NCBI GenBank assembly: GCA_035650355.1 | Contig: DASRHT010000007.1 | Coordinates: 1-64,000, forward strand | Origin: DASRHT01 sp035650355 | GTDB lineage: Bacteria; Chloroflexota; Ktedonobacteria; Ktedonobacterales; Ktedonobacteraceae | Direction of reading: 5' to 3' | DNA length: 64,000 nt | Shown here: positions 53,758-62,993 of the stretch, piece after piece | Position numbering within the stretch: the stretch's first letter is position 1 | How the letters are laid out: every line of letters starts with the position of its first letter | Position numbers and translations under genes: made by a program | The notes under the pieces: model-generated | Seen by the model: only the letters and a program-made list of their open reading frames with translations | What the model was told of the DNA's origin: nothing | The model's database searches: none

Positions 53758-54421
53758 ACTCACCCTTAGTTTCCTCAAGGCTATCCTTGATACTCTGCGC
53801 CACCTTAGGCTCAATCTGGCTTAAATAGCCTAACATCTGCTGGTGTTGCGACTCCAGACGCTGATTCTGCTCCTCAAGATGCTGCACGATTTCAAGAGTG
53901 ACTTTCTCTTGCTGGGCTAAACGCTCCCCTTGCGTCTCAAGCCGCTGTACAATCTGAAGAATCAGCGTGTCCTGATGATCGAGGTGATCCATAATATGTC
54001 GAATCTCTTCTTCACCTTTACAGTCAGTGATATAATCATTTTGTGCAGTCAATCTATCCTTTTCCGCTTGACGATTTTGTGAAATCATGATAAACGGGGC
54101 AGCAAATGCCGCTTGAAATGATAGAGCCAGATTCAACAATATGAACGGGTACGGGTCAAACGCTTTGAATAAAAGCTGAAAAATATTTAGTAGAATCCAG
54201 AGCGCAAGAATAATGCTCTGAATGATGATAAAACGCCAGCTCCCCATGTTCGCAGCAACGATATCAGCGACTTTTTGCCCGACGGTTAGTTGTTCGTCGT
54301 GGGCTTTGTTGACGTCGATAACAGCGGGGTGGTCATGCTTAAATTGGGGGAAGTGGATATGAAGACCTTCAGACTTATGATTGGCTGCTCGTGTTGTTTC
54401 GACGTTGGGAGTGATATCCAT
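53756..54421 (-). CDS. DUF1003 membrane protein
   Basis: A 221-aa protein. The DUF1003 pattern is seen: a short N-terminal region, VADIVAANMGSWRFIIIQ, then two membrane segments around FDPYPFILLNLALSFQAAFAAPFIMISQNRQ. The C-terminal 90 residues form an acidic coiled coil (LEEQNQRLESQHQQ). The function of DUF1003 is unknown; many members are found in stress contexts. AAGGAGAGG precedes the ATG. Confidence 0.85.
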   Translation of the reverse strand: MDITPNVETTRAANHKSEGLHIHFPQFKHDHPAVIDVNKAHDEQLTVGQKVADIVAANMGSWRFIIIQSIILALWILLNIFQLLFKAFDPYPFILLNLALSFQAAFAAPFIMISQNRQAEKDRLTAQNDYITDCKGEEEIRHIMDHLDHQDTLILQIVQRLETQGERLAQQEKVTLEIVQHLEEQNQRLESQHQQMLGYLSQIEPKVAQSIKDSLEETKGE

Positions 54422-54542
54422 AGATGTGCCTCTCCTTCTCTATCATACCTGTTATGCGGTTCAGCTCCTATCGATGGTTTGATAGGAGCTACCAACACTA
54501 TATTGAACGATTGGGAGAGACATTTTTACAATTACGGGTCAC

Positions 54543-55691
54543 TTAACAGCCAAGATGTTTGGCAATAAGCATACGCTGCACTTCGCTGGTGCCTTCGCCG
54601 ATCTCATTGACTTTGACGCTGCGCCAGTAGCGCGAAACGGGATATTCGTCCATGAAGCCGTAGCCGCCGTGGATCTGTACCGCTTGATCTGCCGCTCGTT
54701 TAGCCGTCTCGGAGGCAAACAGCTTGGCAATTGCGGCCTCTCTTCTATACGGCTTCCCCTGCATATGCAGCCAGGCCGCCTTCTGATACATTAAGCGGGC
54801 CAGTTCTATCTCGGCATCCATATCAGCCAGCTTGAACTGGATCGCCTGGAACTTGCTAATCGGCTGCCCGAACTGTTTGCGCATCTTCGCATAGCTCAAC
54901 GCCTCGTCCAGACACGCCTGAGCCAGACCTACCGAGAGGGCCGCGATGGCAATACGTCCGGCATCAAGGATATGCATGAACTGCTTAAACCCTTCATCCC
55001 GCTGACCCAGCACATTTTGCTCCGGCACAACGCAGTCCTCGAAAGCTAGCGGACGCGTATCCGAGGCGCGCCAACCCATCTTCTTATATGGGTTACCGAT
55101 GATGTAGCCAGGAGTATCTTTGGGAACGATAATATTGGTAATTGTTTTGCGTCCATTGGGCGCTATGCCAGTAGCCGCAGCGATAGTAACGCCCCCGGTA
55201 ATAGCCGTGCCAGCGTTTGTAATAAACGCTTTTGAACCATTAATATGCCAGTAGCCATCCTGCAATACGGCCCTGGTCTGCGTACTCCCCGAATCGGTGC
55301 CAGCTTCCGGCTCAGTGAGACCGAAGGCCCACAACTGTTCGCCGCGGGTCAGTGGAGGGAGGTATTGTTCTTTCTGCTCCTTACTGCCAAAGAGATAAAA
55401 TGGCGTTGTGCCTAACGACGTATGGGCCTCCATTGTGATGCCAACTGAAACATCGCCACGCGAGATTTCTTCGATGGCCAGACAATAGGAGAGAAAATCA
55501 GCGCCCGCGCCGCCATATTCTTCCGGGAATGGGAGACCCAGCAGGCCCAGCTCTCCCATTTTGCGAATAACATCATATGGAAAGGAGCCAGTGGCATCTA
55601 TTTTTTCTGCAATAGGTTTTATTTCTTGTTCCGCAAAATCTCTACAGGTATCCCGAATCGCTATTTGTTCTTCAGTGAACGAAAAGTCCAT
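54543..55691 (-). CDS. Acyl-CoA dehydrogenase
   Basis: A 382-aa flavoprotein. FTEEQIAIRDTCRDFAEQEI begins it; FGLTEPEAGTDSGSTQT binds substrate and FAD; IQIHGGYGFMDEYPVSRYWR and the EIGEGTSEVQR end are typical. It oxidises acyl-CoA to trans-2-enoyl-CoA and passes electrons to ETF. The substrate (short chain or branched) is unknown. ATG at 55691 is chosen because the family starts MDFSFTEEQ; the longer frame has eight further residues. It is transcribed alone. Confidence 0.92.
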   Translation of the reverse strand: MDFSFTEEQIAIRDTCRDFAEQEIKPIAEKIDATGSFPYDVIRKMGELGLLGLPFPEEYGGAGADFLSYCLAIEEISRGDVSVGITMEAHTSLGTTPFYLFGSKEQKEQYLPPLTRGEQLWAFGLTEPEAGTDSGSTQTRAVLQDGYWHINGSKAFITNAGTAITGGVTIAAATGIAPNGRKTITNIIVPKDTPGYIIGNPYKKMGWRASDTRPLAFEDCVVPEQNVLGQRDEGFKQFMHILDAGRIAIAALSVGLAQACLDEALSYAKMRKQFGQPISKFQAIQFKLADMDAEIELARLMYQKAAWLHMQGKPYRREAAIAKLFASETAKRAADQAVQIHGGYGFMDEYPVSRYWRSVKVNEIGEGTSEVQRMLIAKHLGC

Positions 55692-55801
55692 ACAGTGCCG
55701 CCCTTTCTTTTGCATCTATAAGGATTGGTTAGACATCAATGGCTACCCACAAATATTATACGAAATTTTGATGGGATAAGCACAGAGAGATTATTTATAG
55801 G

Positions 55802-55985
55802 GCAGGACTTTTCCGTTGTCCTCTCCTCTGACTCCTGCCGCCTGGGTTCGCGCCCCCAACGGGGCGCAGGGCAAGAGGAGAGAGGTGCAGGCAACCCCGC
55901 GACGCGGGGTTGCCTGCACCTCTCTCCTCTTGCGAGCAGGGCTTCGCCCTACGAGCACAATGTCCCTGAAGGGACATTCCTGCGA
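55802..55985. repeat. Dispersed repeat with a 30-bp perfect hairpin
   Basis: Shares ACTTTTCCGTTGTCCTCTCC (55807-55826) with element C and further related segments. It contains a perfect 30-bp inverted repeat (arms 55871-55900 and 55904-55933) with a three-base loop. No right-hand ACGGAAAAGCCCTG end is present, so it is a diverged or truncated copy. It lies between the acyl-CoA dehydrogenase and metK. Confidence 0.75.
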
Positions 55986-55995
55986 GCGATAGATC

Positions 55996-57252
55996 CTATG
56001 AAGCAGCCTGGCTGCCTTCGAGCGAGGCGCCCGCGCCCTTCCTCAACATGGGAACTTTATTGAGAGCTTCCCAGGGAGCGTCAATATCGGTACGCCCAAA
56101 GTGCCCAAAGGCGGCTGTCGGCTGATAGATGGGACGGCGCAGATTCAAATCCTGGATAATGGCCGCCGGACGCAGGTCAAAATGCTCATTGACGAGGCGG
56201 ACGATCTCTTCATCAGAGATTTTGCCTGTACCGAAGGTTTCCACAAAGAGCGAAAGTGGACGAGCAACGCCAATGGCGTAGGCAATTTGCAGTTCCAGGC
56301 GATCAGCCAGACCTGCGGCTACAAGGTTTTTGGCGATGTAGCGGGCCGCGTAAGCTGCGGAGCGATCAACCTTGGTCGGATCTTTGCCGCTAAAAGCTCC
56401 GCCGCCATGACGCGCCATGCCACCGTAGGTATCAACAATAATCTTACGTCCGGTCAGACCGGCATCGCCCATTGGCCCTCCGGTCACAAAACGTCCGGTC
56501 GGATTGACAAAGAATTTGGTATCACTGTCGATAAGATTGGCGGGGATTACGGGCTTAATGATATGCTCGATCACATCATTGCGGATCTGCTCTCTATCGA
56601 TATAATCTGCATGTTGAGTTGAGATAACAATAGTATCGACCCGCAGCGGACGCCCATATTCATACTGTATGGTCACCTGGCTCTTACCATCCGGGCGCAA
56701 ATAGGTCATCGGGCCGTTGCCAGCCCACGATTTGCGGCGCACCTGCGAGAGCTGGCGCGTGAGCTTATGAGCAAGGCTGATAGGCATCGGCATATATTCA
56801 GGCGTCTCGTTACAGGCAAAGCCAATCATCATTCCCTGGTCGCCTGCCCCGATCAGCTCCAGTTCATCCTCGCTCAGGCGAACGAGCGCATCTTTGGCTT
56901 CGAGGGAGCGACTGACGCCCATATCGATGTCCGACGACTGCTTGCCAATCGAGGTAACAACGCCGCAGGTACGATAATCAAAGCCATATTCGGCATTCGT
57001 ATAACCTACCTGCTCAATCGTCTTACGCACAATCGCGGGCATATCGATCCAGGCTGAAGTAGTGATCTCACCGGCTACAAGGACCAGGCCGGTGGTGGTT
57101 GCGGTCTCACAGGCGACGCGCGCCAGGGGATCTTGCGCGATGATCGCATCAAGAATGCCATCTGAGATCTGGTCACATAGCTTATCAGGATGGCCTTCCG
57201 TAACAGATTCGCTGGTAAAAAACGTTTTCGGGCTTTGCATGAAACTACTCAT
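55996..57252 (-). CDS. metK: S-adenosylmethionine synthase
   Basis: A 418-aa enzyme. SVTEGHPDKLCDQISDGILD begins it, then GAGDQGMMIGFA and GGGAFSGKDPTKVDRS (the Lys and Asp for ATP and phosphates). It makes SAM from methionine and ATP. ATG at 57252 is chosen since AAGGAAGG lies eight bases upstream; a GTG at 57261 would be too close to it. Upstream, a SAM-I riboswitch and a terminator control its transcription. Confidence 0.96.
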   Translation of the reverse strand: MSSFMQSPKTFFTSESVTEGHPDKLCDQISDGILDAIIAQDPLARVACETATTTGLVLVAGEITTSAWIDMPAIVRKTIEQVGYTNAEYGFDYRTCGVVTSIGKQSSDIDMGVSRSLEAKDALVRLSEDELELIGAGDQGMMIGFACNETPEYMPMPISLAHKLTRQLSQVRRKSWAGNGPMTYLRPDGKSQVTIQYEYGRPLRVDTIVISTQHADYIDREQIRNDVIEHIIKPVIPANLIDSDTKFFVNPTGRFVTGGPMGDAGLTGRKIIVDTYGGMARHGGGAFSGKDPTKVDRSAAYAARYIAKNLVAAGLADRLELQIAYAIGVARPLSLFVETFGTGKISDEEIVRLVNEHFDLRPAAIIQDLNLRRPIYQPTAAFGHFGRTDIDAPWEALNKVPMLRKGAGASLEGSQAAS

Positions 57253-57316
57253 GATGGACACCTTCCTTTCAGGGATCTACAATATCAGGTAGGAAAAGGG
57301 GTTAGCCGCGCAAGAC

Positions 57317-57345
57317 ACAAAAAAACCCCTGATTCAGGGGGTTAG
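57317..57345 (-). terminator. Riboswitch-controlled terminator before metK
   Basis: On the minus strand ACCCCCTGAATCAGGGGTTTTTTT: a short GC stem with T-run (57318-57325). It lies between the SAM-I aptamer and the metK ribosome site and would end transcription when SAM is bound. Confidence 0.85.
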
Positions 57346-57360
57346 CGTTATTGCTCATTC

Positions 57361-57469
57361 CCCTCATCTTGCGGAATACTCCGCCGGAATTGGCACCCTA
57401 CCTGCGCTCTAACAGATGGGTTGCCGGGCTTCATCGGGCCGTTTCCCTCCACCTCTCTTGATGAGAGTG
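57361..57469 (-). promoter_or_regulatory. SAM-I (S box) riboswitch
   Basis: Read on the minus strand, all main S-box elements appear in order: CTCATCAAGAGAGGTGGAGG, then GGCCC, TGAAGCCCGGCAACC, GGTGCCAATTCC, and a closing GATGAG that pairs with the first CTCATC. It lies directly upstream of the terminator and metK, as expected for feedback repression by SAM. Confidence 0.95.
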
Positions 57470-57745
57470 ATCTCACTCACATATTTGATTGTCTGCATGC
57501 TTGCCAACAAACCGATGGCACTCATCCTGCTAATACTACTATTTTACGTGAACGATGTGTCTCCTGTCAATTGTTACGTAGAGGCAATCTCAGGGGCGAC
57601 CCGCTCGCCCGCTTTTCGAAAAACGCAGCCAGTACCGGCTTCCTATCCTCGCGGTTTATCAAGTCGCTTCGCTTGAACAAGCGTTCCACACATGATATCA
57701 TTGAAGCAGTATTTTGACAACGGAATAGCGTTTAGGAGGGTAATC

Positions 57746-58327
57746 ATGCCAACTCGCGCAGAGATTTTGGACACGCTAGCGGCATCGCAGACGCAGGTCA
57801 TGGCGTTTTTTCAAGGGCTGAGTTCGGAAGACCTGGAGCGCCCGGCAACGGCGAGTGAAGTTCCCGGAGCAGCCCCGTGGAGCGCCAAAGATCATTTTGC
57901 TCACCTGGTATACAACGAGCGCAATATCCAGCAATTGCTGCACCGTATACTCGCCGACGAGCCTCGGGACGTTTTCTTACGCTCTCAGTACCCAGAGGAA
58001 ATGGAAATGCCGGGCATCCTGGGCGATTGGGATGCGCTGACCCTGGAGGAGCAGGAGCGACTGGGGATGGCCGTCGCCAACTTCCATCAAACCTACGTGA
58101 ACGCGCACCATGACGACAGTTTGGAGAAGGTAGCAGCGGATTACCTGGCGGCGCGGCAGGACACATTGGACCTCCTGCAACAGTTCACCGATGAGCAACT
58201 GGCTGCTGTGGTGCCCACGGTCGTTGGTGACACGACCGCCGGTGGCTTGTTTGCCGGGGGAATAACAGAACACGGGGCTCAGCACATGACCTGGGTTGAG
58301 GAAGGATTTCGTCTGGGCGTGTCATGA
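57746..58327 (+). CDS. DinB/ClbS-like protein
   Basis: A 193-aa protein with the DinB-type four-helix bundle: PWSAKDHFAHLVYNERNIQQLL, a tail with GGLFAGGITEHGAQHM containing His residues fit for metal. Enzymes of this fold bind a metal and often act with small thiols, or bind DNA-damaging compounds (ClbS). No specific role can be given. ATG at 57746 is behind GGAGGGTAATC. It diverges from metK. Confidence 0.75.
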   Translation: MPTRAEILDTLAASQTQVMAFFQGLSSEDLERPATASEVPGAAPWSAKDHFAHLVYNERNIQQLLHRILADEPRDVFLRSQYPEEMEMPGILGDWDALTLEEQERLGMAVANFHQTYVNAHHDDSLEKVAADYLAARQDTLDLLQQFTDEQLAAVVPTVVGDTTAGGLFAGGITEHGAQHMTWVEEGFRLGVS

Positions 58328-58429
58328 ACCACCCGTTTAAAAGTGCAGGGGCCCAATTCCCCTGAACGGTACAGGGCAGGCGCAAGGCACTGCCCCTACA
58401 CACGCGATGTTGATGTCAACAAACGACGA

Positions 58430-59698
58430 TCAGGTGCCGGATTCCCACGAGTTTAGATAGTGTTCCTGTTCGGGGGTGAGCGTATCGATCTTCATGCCCA
58501 TTGAGTGTAGCTTGAGGCGAGCGATCTCTTTATCGATCTCGGCGGGCAGCGTATAGACACGCGGCTGCAACTCTTTGGCGTGAGTGAGCATGTATTCGGA
58601 GCCAAGCGCCTGATTGGCAAAGCTCATGTCCATCACGCTGGCAGGGTGGCCTTCCGCCGCCGAAAGATTGACCAGGCGCCCTTCCGCCAGCAGATGAACG
58701 CGACGACCATCTGCGTACGTATATTCATCGACGAAATCACGCACACGCCGCTTCTTCGTTGCCAGTTCCTCTAGAGCCGGAATATTGATCTCATCGTTAA
58801 AGTGGCCCGAGTTCGCGATCAGCGCGCCATCCTTCATGCGCTCCAGGTGCTGACGATTAATCACGTTGAGATTGCCTGTAACTGTAACAAAGATATCACC
58901 AAGCGCGGCAGCATCTACGCCAGGCATCACTCGGTAGCCGTCCATCACCGCTTCCAGAGCGCGTACCGGATCGACTTCCGTCACAATCACATTCGCCCCC
59001 ATGCCATGCGCGCGGGAAGCGACGCCGCGACCGCACCAGCCATAACCAAAAACAACAATGGTCCGACCGGCGAGCAGAATATTGGTCGAGCGGATAATTG
59101 CATCAATTGAACTTTGCCCCGTCCCATAGCGGTTATCAAACATATGCTTGGTATCGGATTCGTTTACCGCGAGCACCGGAAATCTGAGTACTGATTGCAT
59201 CTCCATGCTGTGCAGGCGGATCACGCCGGTGGTCGTCTCTTCCATGCCCCCGATGATATTGGGGATCAACTCGGTCCGCGTGGTATGCAGGGTGGAGACG
59301 AGATCGCAGCCATCATCCATCGTCATGTTCGGTTTATGATCGAGCGCGGCATTAATATGGCGATAATAGGTCGGCTCATCCTCGCCCTTGATGGCAAAAG
59401 TCGGAATGCCATACTCGCTGACCAGGGCAGCCGCGACATCGTCCTGCGTTGAGAGCGGATTGGACGCGCAAAGCACGACATCAGCTCCCCCGGCTTTTAA
59501 AGTAATCGCGAGGTTGGCCGTCTCCGTCGTAATATGCAGGCAGCCCGACATACGTACGCCCTTGAGCGGCTGATCCTGCGCAAAACGTTCGCGGATCAAA
59601 CGCAGGACGGGCATATCTTTCGCCGCCCACTCGATACGATCTTTGCCGCGAGGAGCCAGGGAAAAATCCCTTACATCCCCCTGTGTCGAAATGGTCAT
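58430..59698 (-). CDS. ahcY: Adenosylhomocysteinase (SAH hydrolase)
   Basis: A 422-aa NAD-dependent hydrolase. CLHITTETANLAITL and GGADVVLCASNPLSTQDDVAAAL form the substrate part, and VFGYGWCGRGVA is the NAD-binding glycine motif. The C-terminal end (LTPEQEHYLNSW) is typical for the short, archaeal-like type. It splits SAH to homocysteine and adenosine, which removes the product inhibitor of SAM-dependent methylation. GAAGGGA precedes the ATG. It is 165 bp after the PfkB kinase gene. Confidence 0.93.
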   Translation of the reverse strand: MTISTQGDVRDFSLAPRGKDRIEWAAKDMPVLRLIRERFAQDQPLKGVRMSGCLHITTETANLAITLKAGGADVVLCASNPLSTQDDVAAALVSEYGIPTFAIKGEDEPTYYRHINAALDHKPNMTMDDGCDLVSTLHTTRTELIPNIIGGMEETTTGVIRLHSMEMQSVLRFPVLAVNESDTKHMFDNRYGTGQSSIDAIIRSTNILLAGRTIVVFGYGWCGRGVASRAHGMGANVIVTEVDPVRALEAVMDGYRVMPGVDAAALGDIFVTVTGNLNVINRQHLERMKDGALIANSGHFNDEINIPALEELATKKRRVRDFVDEYTYADGRRVHLLAEGRLVNLSAAEGHPASVMDMSFANQALGSEYMLTHAKELQPRVYTLPAEIDKEIARLKLHSMGMKIDTLTPEQEHYLNSWESGT

Positions 59699-59864
59699 AT
59701 ATCAATTCCCTTCATCTAATCAAAAAATAAAGAGCTATGCGGACGTTACTGACAGCAAGTAGTCCTTCAATATGCTGCGTTCCCATGCCGGATCGCATAG
59801 GAACGCAGAAAAGCTACATATCTGCACGTAACCCGTGTATTTTACAACATTTTGCAATGTCGCT

Positions 59865-60824
59865 CTAGCGGAGCGCAGCATGCCCTTGAATAGCATGCCA
59901 GTCGGGGTCGAAATGCGAATACGTGACCAGTTCTCGATAGCGAGCGACAATATCCTCCATTGTCAGGGTGCGCAGGCGTTTAATGCTAAAATCGGAGCAA
60001 GCAAAGGAGCCAGTGATGTTGCCATGCACCACCGCCCGTTTCAGGTCATCCAGCGCGTATTTCCCATCCGGTCCCGGGCGGGTTGTTGATAGGTAGCCCA
60101 GGAAGCCGCCCGCGAAGGCGTCGCCCGCGCCCGTTGGATCGATCACCTCTTCAAGAGGATAGGCCGGGGCACTGAAATAGGTCCCATCGGCTCCAAAGAG
60201 CAGTGCTCCATAGCATCCCTGCTTCACAATCACATACTTTAGCCCTAGAGCCAGGAGTTGCCGCACCCCGGTCACCACGCCCACCTGATCGGTATACTGG
60301 CGCACCTCTTCTTCGCTCATTAACAAAATATCAACCTGTTTTATCACTTCAGTTAATTGGGGGCGCGCCGTCATAATCCATAGCTCCATCGTATCAAGGA
60401 CCGTGAGCTGTGCAGCAGGCGCCTGTTGGAGCACTTCCAGTTGCAGCTCAGGTTGGATGTTCGCCAGAAAGACCAGGGAGCTATGATGGTATTCAGCGGG
60501 AATAACAGGATGAAAGTTCGCGTAGACCCCCAGTTGCGTATCGAGGGTATCGCGGGCATTCATATCCATATGATAGCGCCCGGTCCAGCGAAACGTCCTG
60601 CCTTCTTGAATTTGCAGACCGGCGAGATTGATCGGACGGGAGCGCCAGAAATCCAGATACTCTTCTGGGAAATCGCTGCCAACGATGGCGACCAGATTCA
60701 CCTGGTCATAGAGGGATGCTGCGGTTGAAAAATACGATGCGGCCCCACCGAGCACTTCATCCGCCTGTGAAAACGGCGTTTCAACCCGGTCCAGGGCCAC
60801 GGAACCAACAACAAGAATGGACAC
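59865..60824 (-). CDS. PfkB-family carbohydrate/nucleoside kinase
   Basis: A 319-aa kinase of the ribokinase fold. The PfkB signature GAGDAFAGGFLGYL is present in the C-terminal part, with VVGSVALDRVETPF at the start. A GTG start follows AGGAGGCTTG. Substrate is not determined; adenosine or a sugar are the natural guesses given the SAH hydrolase beyond it and mtnA upstream. It follows the HD gene by 23 bp in one operon. Confidence 0.85.
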   Translation of the reverse strand: MSILVVGSVALDRVETPFSQADEVLGGAASYFSTAASLYDQVNLVAIVGSDFPEEYLDFWRSRPINLAGLQIQEGRTFRWTGRYHMDMNARDTLDTQLGVYANFHPVIPAEYHHSSLVFLANIQPELQLEVLQQAPAAQLTVLDTMELWIMTARPQLTEVIKQVDILLMSEEEVRQYTDQVGVVTGVRQLLALGLKYVIVKQGCYGALLFGADGTYFSAPAYPLEEVIDPTGAGDAFAGGFLGYLSTTRPGPDGKYALDDLKRAVVHGNITGSFACSDFSIKRLRTLTMEDIVARYRELVTYSHFDPDWHAIQGHAALR

Positions 60825-60847
60825 GTCCTACAAGCCTCCTGTTACTA

Positions 60848-61477
60848 CTACACGGGAGTAGCATCGTTTAAATGTTCAATGACACCATCGAGAAAAGCCA
60901 GCGTGCGGTTGAACTTCTCGCGCGCCATCTCGCGCGCGGGCGCGGTATGTAACGACTGGTATAATTCAATGAAACGCTCCTCGATATGGCGCAGAATAGC
61001 GGCCAGCACTTCACCGGTGACGGCCTGATTGGGATAGCGCGCGCCAAATTCGATCAACGATGTCACCACAGCCAGCCCGCTCAGGCGCCCCAGTTTATCC
61101 GCATCGTACAGGATCAGACCTTCTGGCGAGGCAGCTTCACGCTTCTCCACAGGGACCGTGGTCATATGCGTCAAAATCGCCTGCTCAACCTTGCTTATCA
61201 GGCCAGCAGGAGCATTTTGTCGGCGTAGAAACTCAACTGCCATCTCAGCCGACTTTTTATGATGATCCTGGAAACCGTCGGTCGCTGTAGCAATATCGTG
61301 GAGATAGGCAGCTATTACCAGAGCGTCTTTATCTATGGCGGGAGCGCCTTCCCGCGCCTCCAATTCCACTGCAAGCATTTTACAGTTTGCGACAACCGCG
61401 CTCACATAACGAAACCCTTCCTGCCCCATCACCTCCTCCGCATACCTGGCAACCGCCTGTATGACTGCTGTATCCAT
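60848..61477 (-). CDS. HD-domain phosphohydrolase
   Basis: A 209-aa protein with the HD motif AAYLHDIATATDGFQDHHKKSA and following helical bundle (VEFLRRQNAP, DADKLGRLSGLAVV), as in metal-dependent phosphohydrolases. Its ATG overlaps the mtnA stop by one base (TGATG), indicating tight coupling. Possible roles are removal of nucleotide or sugar phosphates from MTA or MTR degradation; this is inference. The longer frame from 61516 lies inside mtnA and is rejected. Confidence 0.85.
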   Translation of the reverse strand: MDTAVIQAVARYAEEVMGQEGFRYVSAVVANCKMLAVELEAREGAPAIDKDALVIAAYLHDIATATDGFQDHHKKSAEMAVEFLRRQNAPAGLISKVEQAILTHMTTVPVEKREAASPEGLILYDADKLGRLSGLAVVTSLIEFGARYPNQAVTGEVLAAILRHIEERFIELYQSLHTAPAREMAREKFNRTLAFLDGVIEHLNDATPV

Positions 61478-62598
61478 CAACAATATACCTTCCCAGCGTC
61501 GAAATCCTCGGAACACACCTGGCGCAAGGTCGCCTCATAGGGTGGTCGAGCTATACCTCTATCGGTAATAATAGCAGTGATATAGAGAGAGGGCGTAATA
61601 TCAAAAGCCGGATTGGCTACCTGGATGCCTGCCGGAGCAATAGGAATGCCGCGCAACGCCGTCACCTCTTGCGCATTACGCTGCTCTATCGGGATATGTT
61701 CGCCAGAAGCAAGAGAGAGATCGATAGTGGAGCAGGGCGCAACAACATAAAAAGGAATATGGTGAGCATGCGCCAGCACCGCAACGCTGTACGTGCCGAT
61801 CTTGTTAGCCACATCTCCATTCGCGGCAACGCGATCAGCTCCGACAAAAACAGCAGTAACGCCCCCGTGACGCATAAAATGACCGGCCATATTATCCGTG
61901 ATCAGCGTCAGGGGAATCCCTTCCTGTTGCAGCTCCCACGCTGTGAGGCGAGCGCCCTGCAACACGGGACGCGTTTCATCGACAAACACATGAACGCGCT
62001 TGCCCTCTCTCTTTGCCAGATAGATTGGAGCCAGGGCCGTGCCTAAACCGGCGGTAGCCAGCGCTCCCGCGTTACAGTGTGTGAGCAGAATATCGCCGTC
62101 AGCGATGAGCGCAGCACCGTATGTTCCCATCCTGAGGCAGGCGGCGGCATCTTCATCGGCTATCGCCTGCGCCTCATCACGCAGGAGCTGCGCCAGTTGT
62201 CGCAGCGAACAATGCGCTTCGATGGCACGGTCCGCGCACTGCTGCATGCGTTTGATGGCCCAGAAAAGATTTACCGCCGTGGGGCGCGTCCCCTGCAACA
62301 GAAGAGCGGCAGCATGGATGTGCTGCTGCGCCTGCGCGATAGTCAGGGTATCTTCCTGGACATGCAGCAAACGATACAAAGCCAGCGCCATCCCAAAGGC
62401 AGCCGTTACGCCAATTGCGGGCGCGCCCCGCACCTTCAAAGATGTGATCGCCTCGGCTACCTCCTGCTCGTCTCGCAGCTTGAGATAGACAATCTGCTGA
62501 GGAAGGAGCGATTGATCCATCATCCCCACATAAGCGCCCAGAGCATCTTCTTCCCACCATACCGTTCTTACATGCTGTTGCTTATGTGGATCAGCCAT
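61477..62598 (-). CDS. mtnA: Methylthioribose-1-phosphate isomerase
   Basis: A 373-aa protein of the eIF2B-like fold. KVRGAPAIGVTAAFGMAL, THCNAGALATAGLGTAL with the catalytic Cys, and ITDNMAGHFM with the catalytic Asp identify MtnA. It converts 5-methylthioribose-1-phosphate to methylthioribulose-1-phosphate in methionine salvage. AGGAGGAACTG precedes the ATG. It starts an operon with the HD protein and PfkB kinase. mtnB/C/D/K were not found in the window. Confidence 0.92.
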   Translation of the reverse strand: MADPHKQQHVRTVWWEEDALGAYVGMMDQSLLPQQIVYLKLRDEQEVAEAITSLKVRGAPAIGVTAAFGMALALYRLLHVQEDTLTIAQAQQHIHAAALLLQGTRPTAVNLFWAIKRMQQCADRAIEAHCSLRQLAQLLRDEAQAIADEDAAACLRMGTYGAALIADGDILLTHCNAGALATAGLGTALAPIYLAKREGKRVHVFVDETRPVLQGARLTAWELQQEGIPLTLITDNMAGHFMRHGGVTAVFVGADRVAANGDVANKIGTYSVAVLAHAHHIPFYVVAPCSTIDLSLASGEHIPIEQRNAQEVTALRGIPIAPAGIQVANPAFDITPSLYITAIITDRGIARPPYEATLRQVCSEDFDAGKVYC

Positions 62599-62993
62599 AC
62601 GGTCAGTTCCTCCTTAAATATTTACCCCAGCCGTGTCCTCATGGGGGAGTGGCGGCATCATAGAGCAACCTCTGTTCTCTAACGAGAGAGCCCCATCATT
62701 TAAGCACAGCAACCCAATAGTACTAACAGAGGAGCTAATGATTGCTGGAATTCCGCTAAAGTATGCTACCATGATAGACGATATAGCACATATCTGCAAG
62801 TGCATATCACTACTCTAGTATGTTACTGATAGCGTCAGTTGTCCGTTCCACTACACAGAAGGATAAAGTGTTTCCGCATCCGCAGGACTATTTATGTAAG
62901 GATACAACACCTGCGCTGCTCGGAGATGGACTTATTACCTCCTGCAAGGAACGGGCAGGATGGTAACAGTTATCATCGAAGGGATTGTAGCGC
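62599..62993. other. 395-bp spacer between mtnA and the ECF sigma gene
   Basis: AT-richer spacer between divergent genes; it must contain both promoters. A 26-codon open frame at 62738-62818 has GAGGAG only three bases before the ATG and is probably not a gene. Confidence 0.5.

Noticed and set aside
59699..59864. SAH riboswitch before ahcY
   Set aside because: The leader has a GCGTTCC/GGAACGC hairpin but none of the conserved SAH motif sequences.
62738..62818. 26-codon ORF before the ECF sigma gene
   Set aside because: GAGGAG is only three bases from the ATG and the peptide has no recognisable features.
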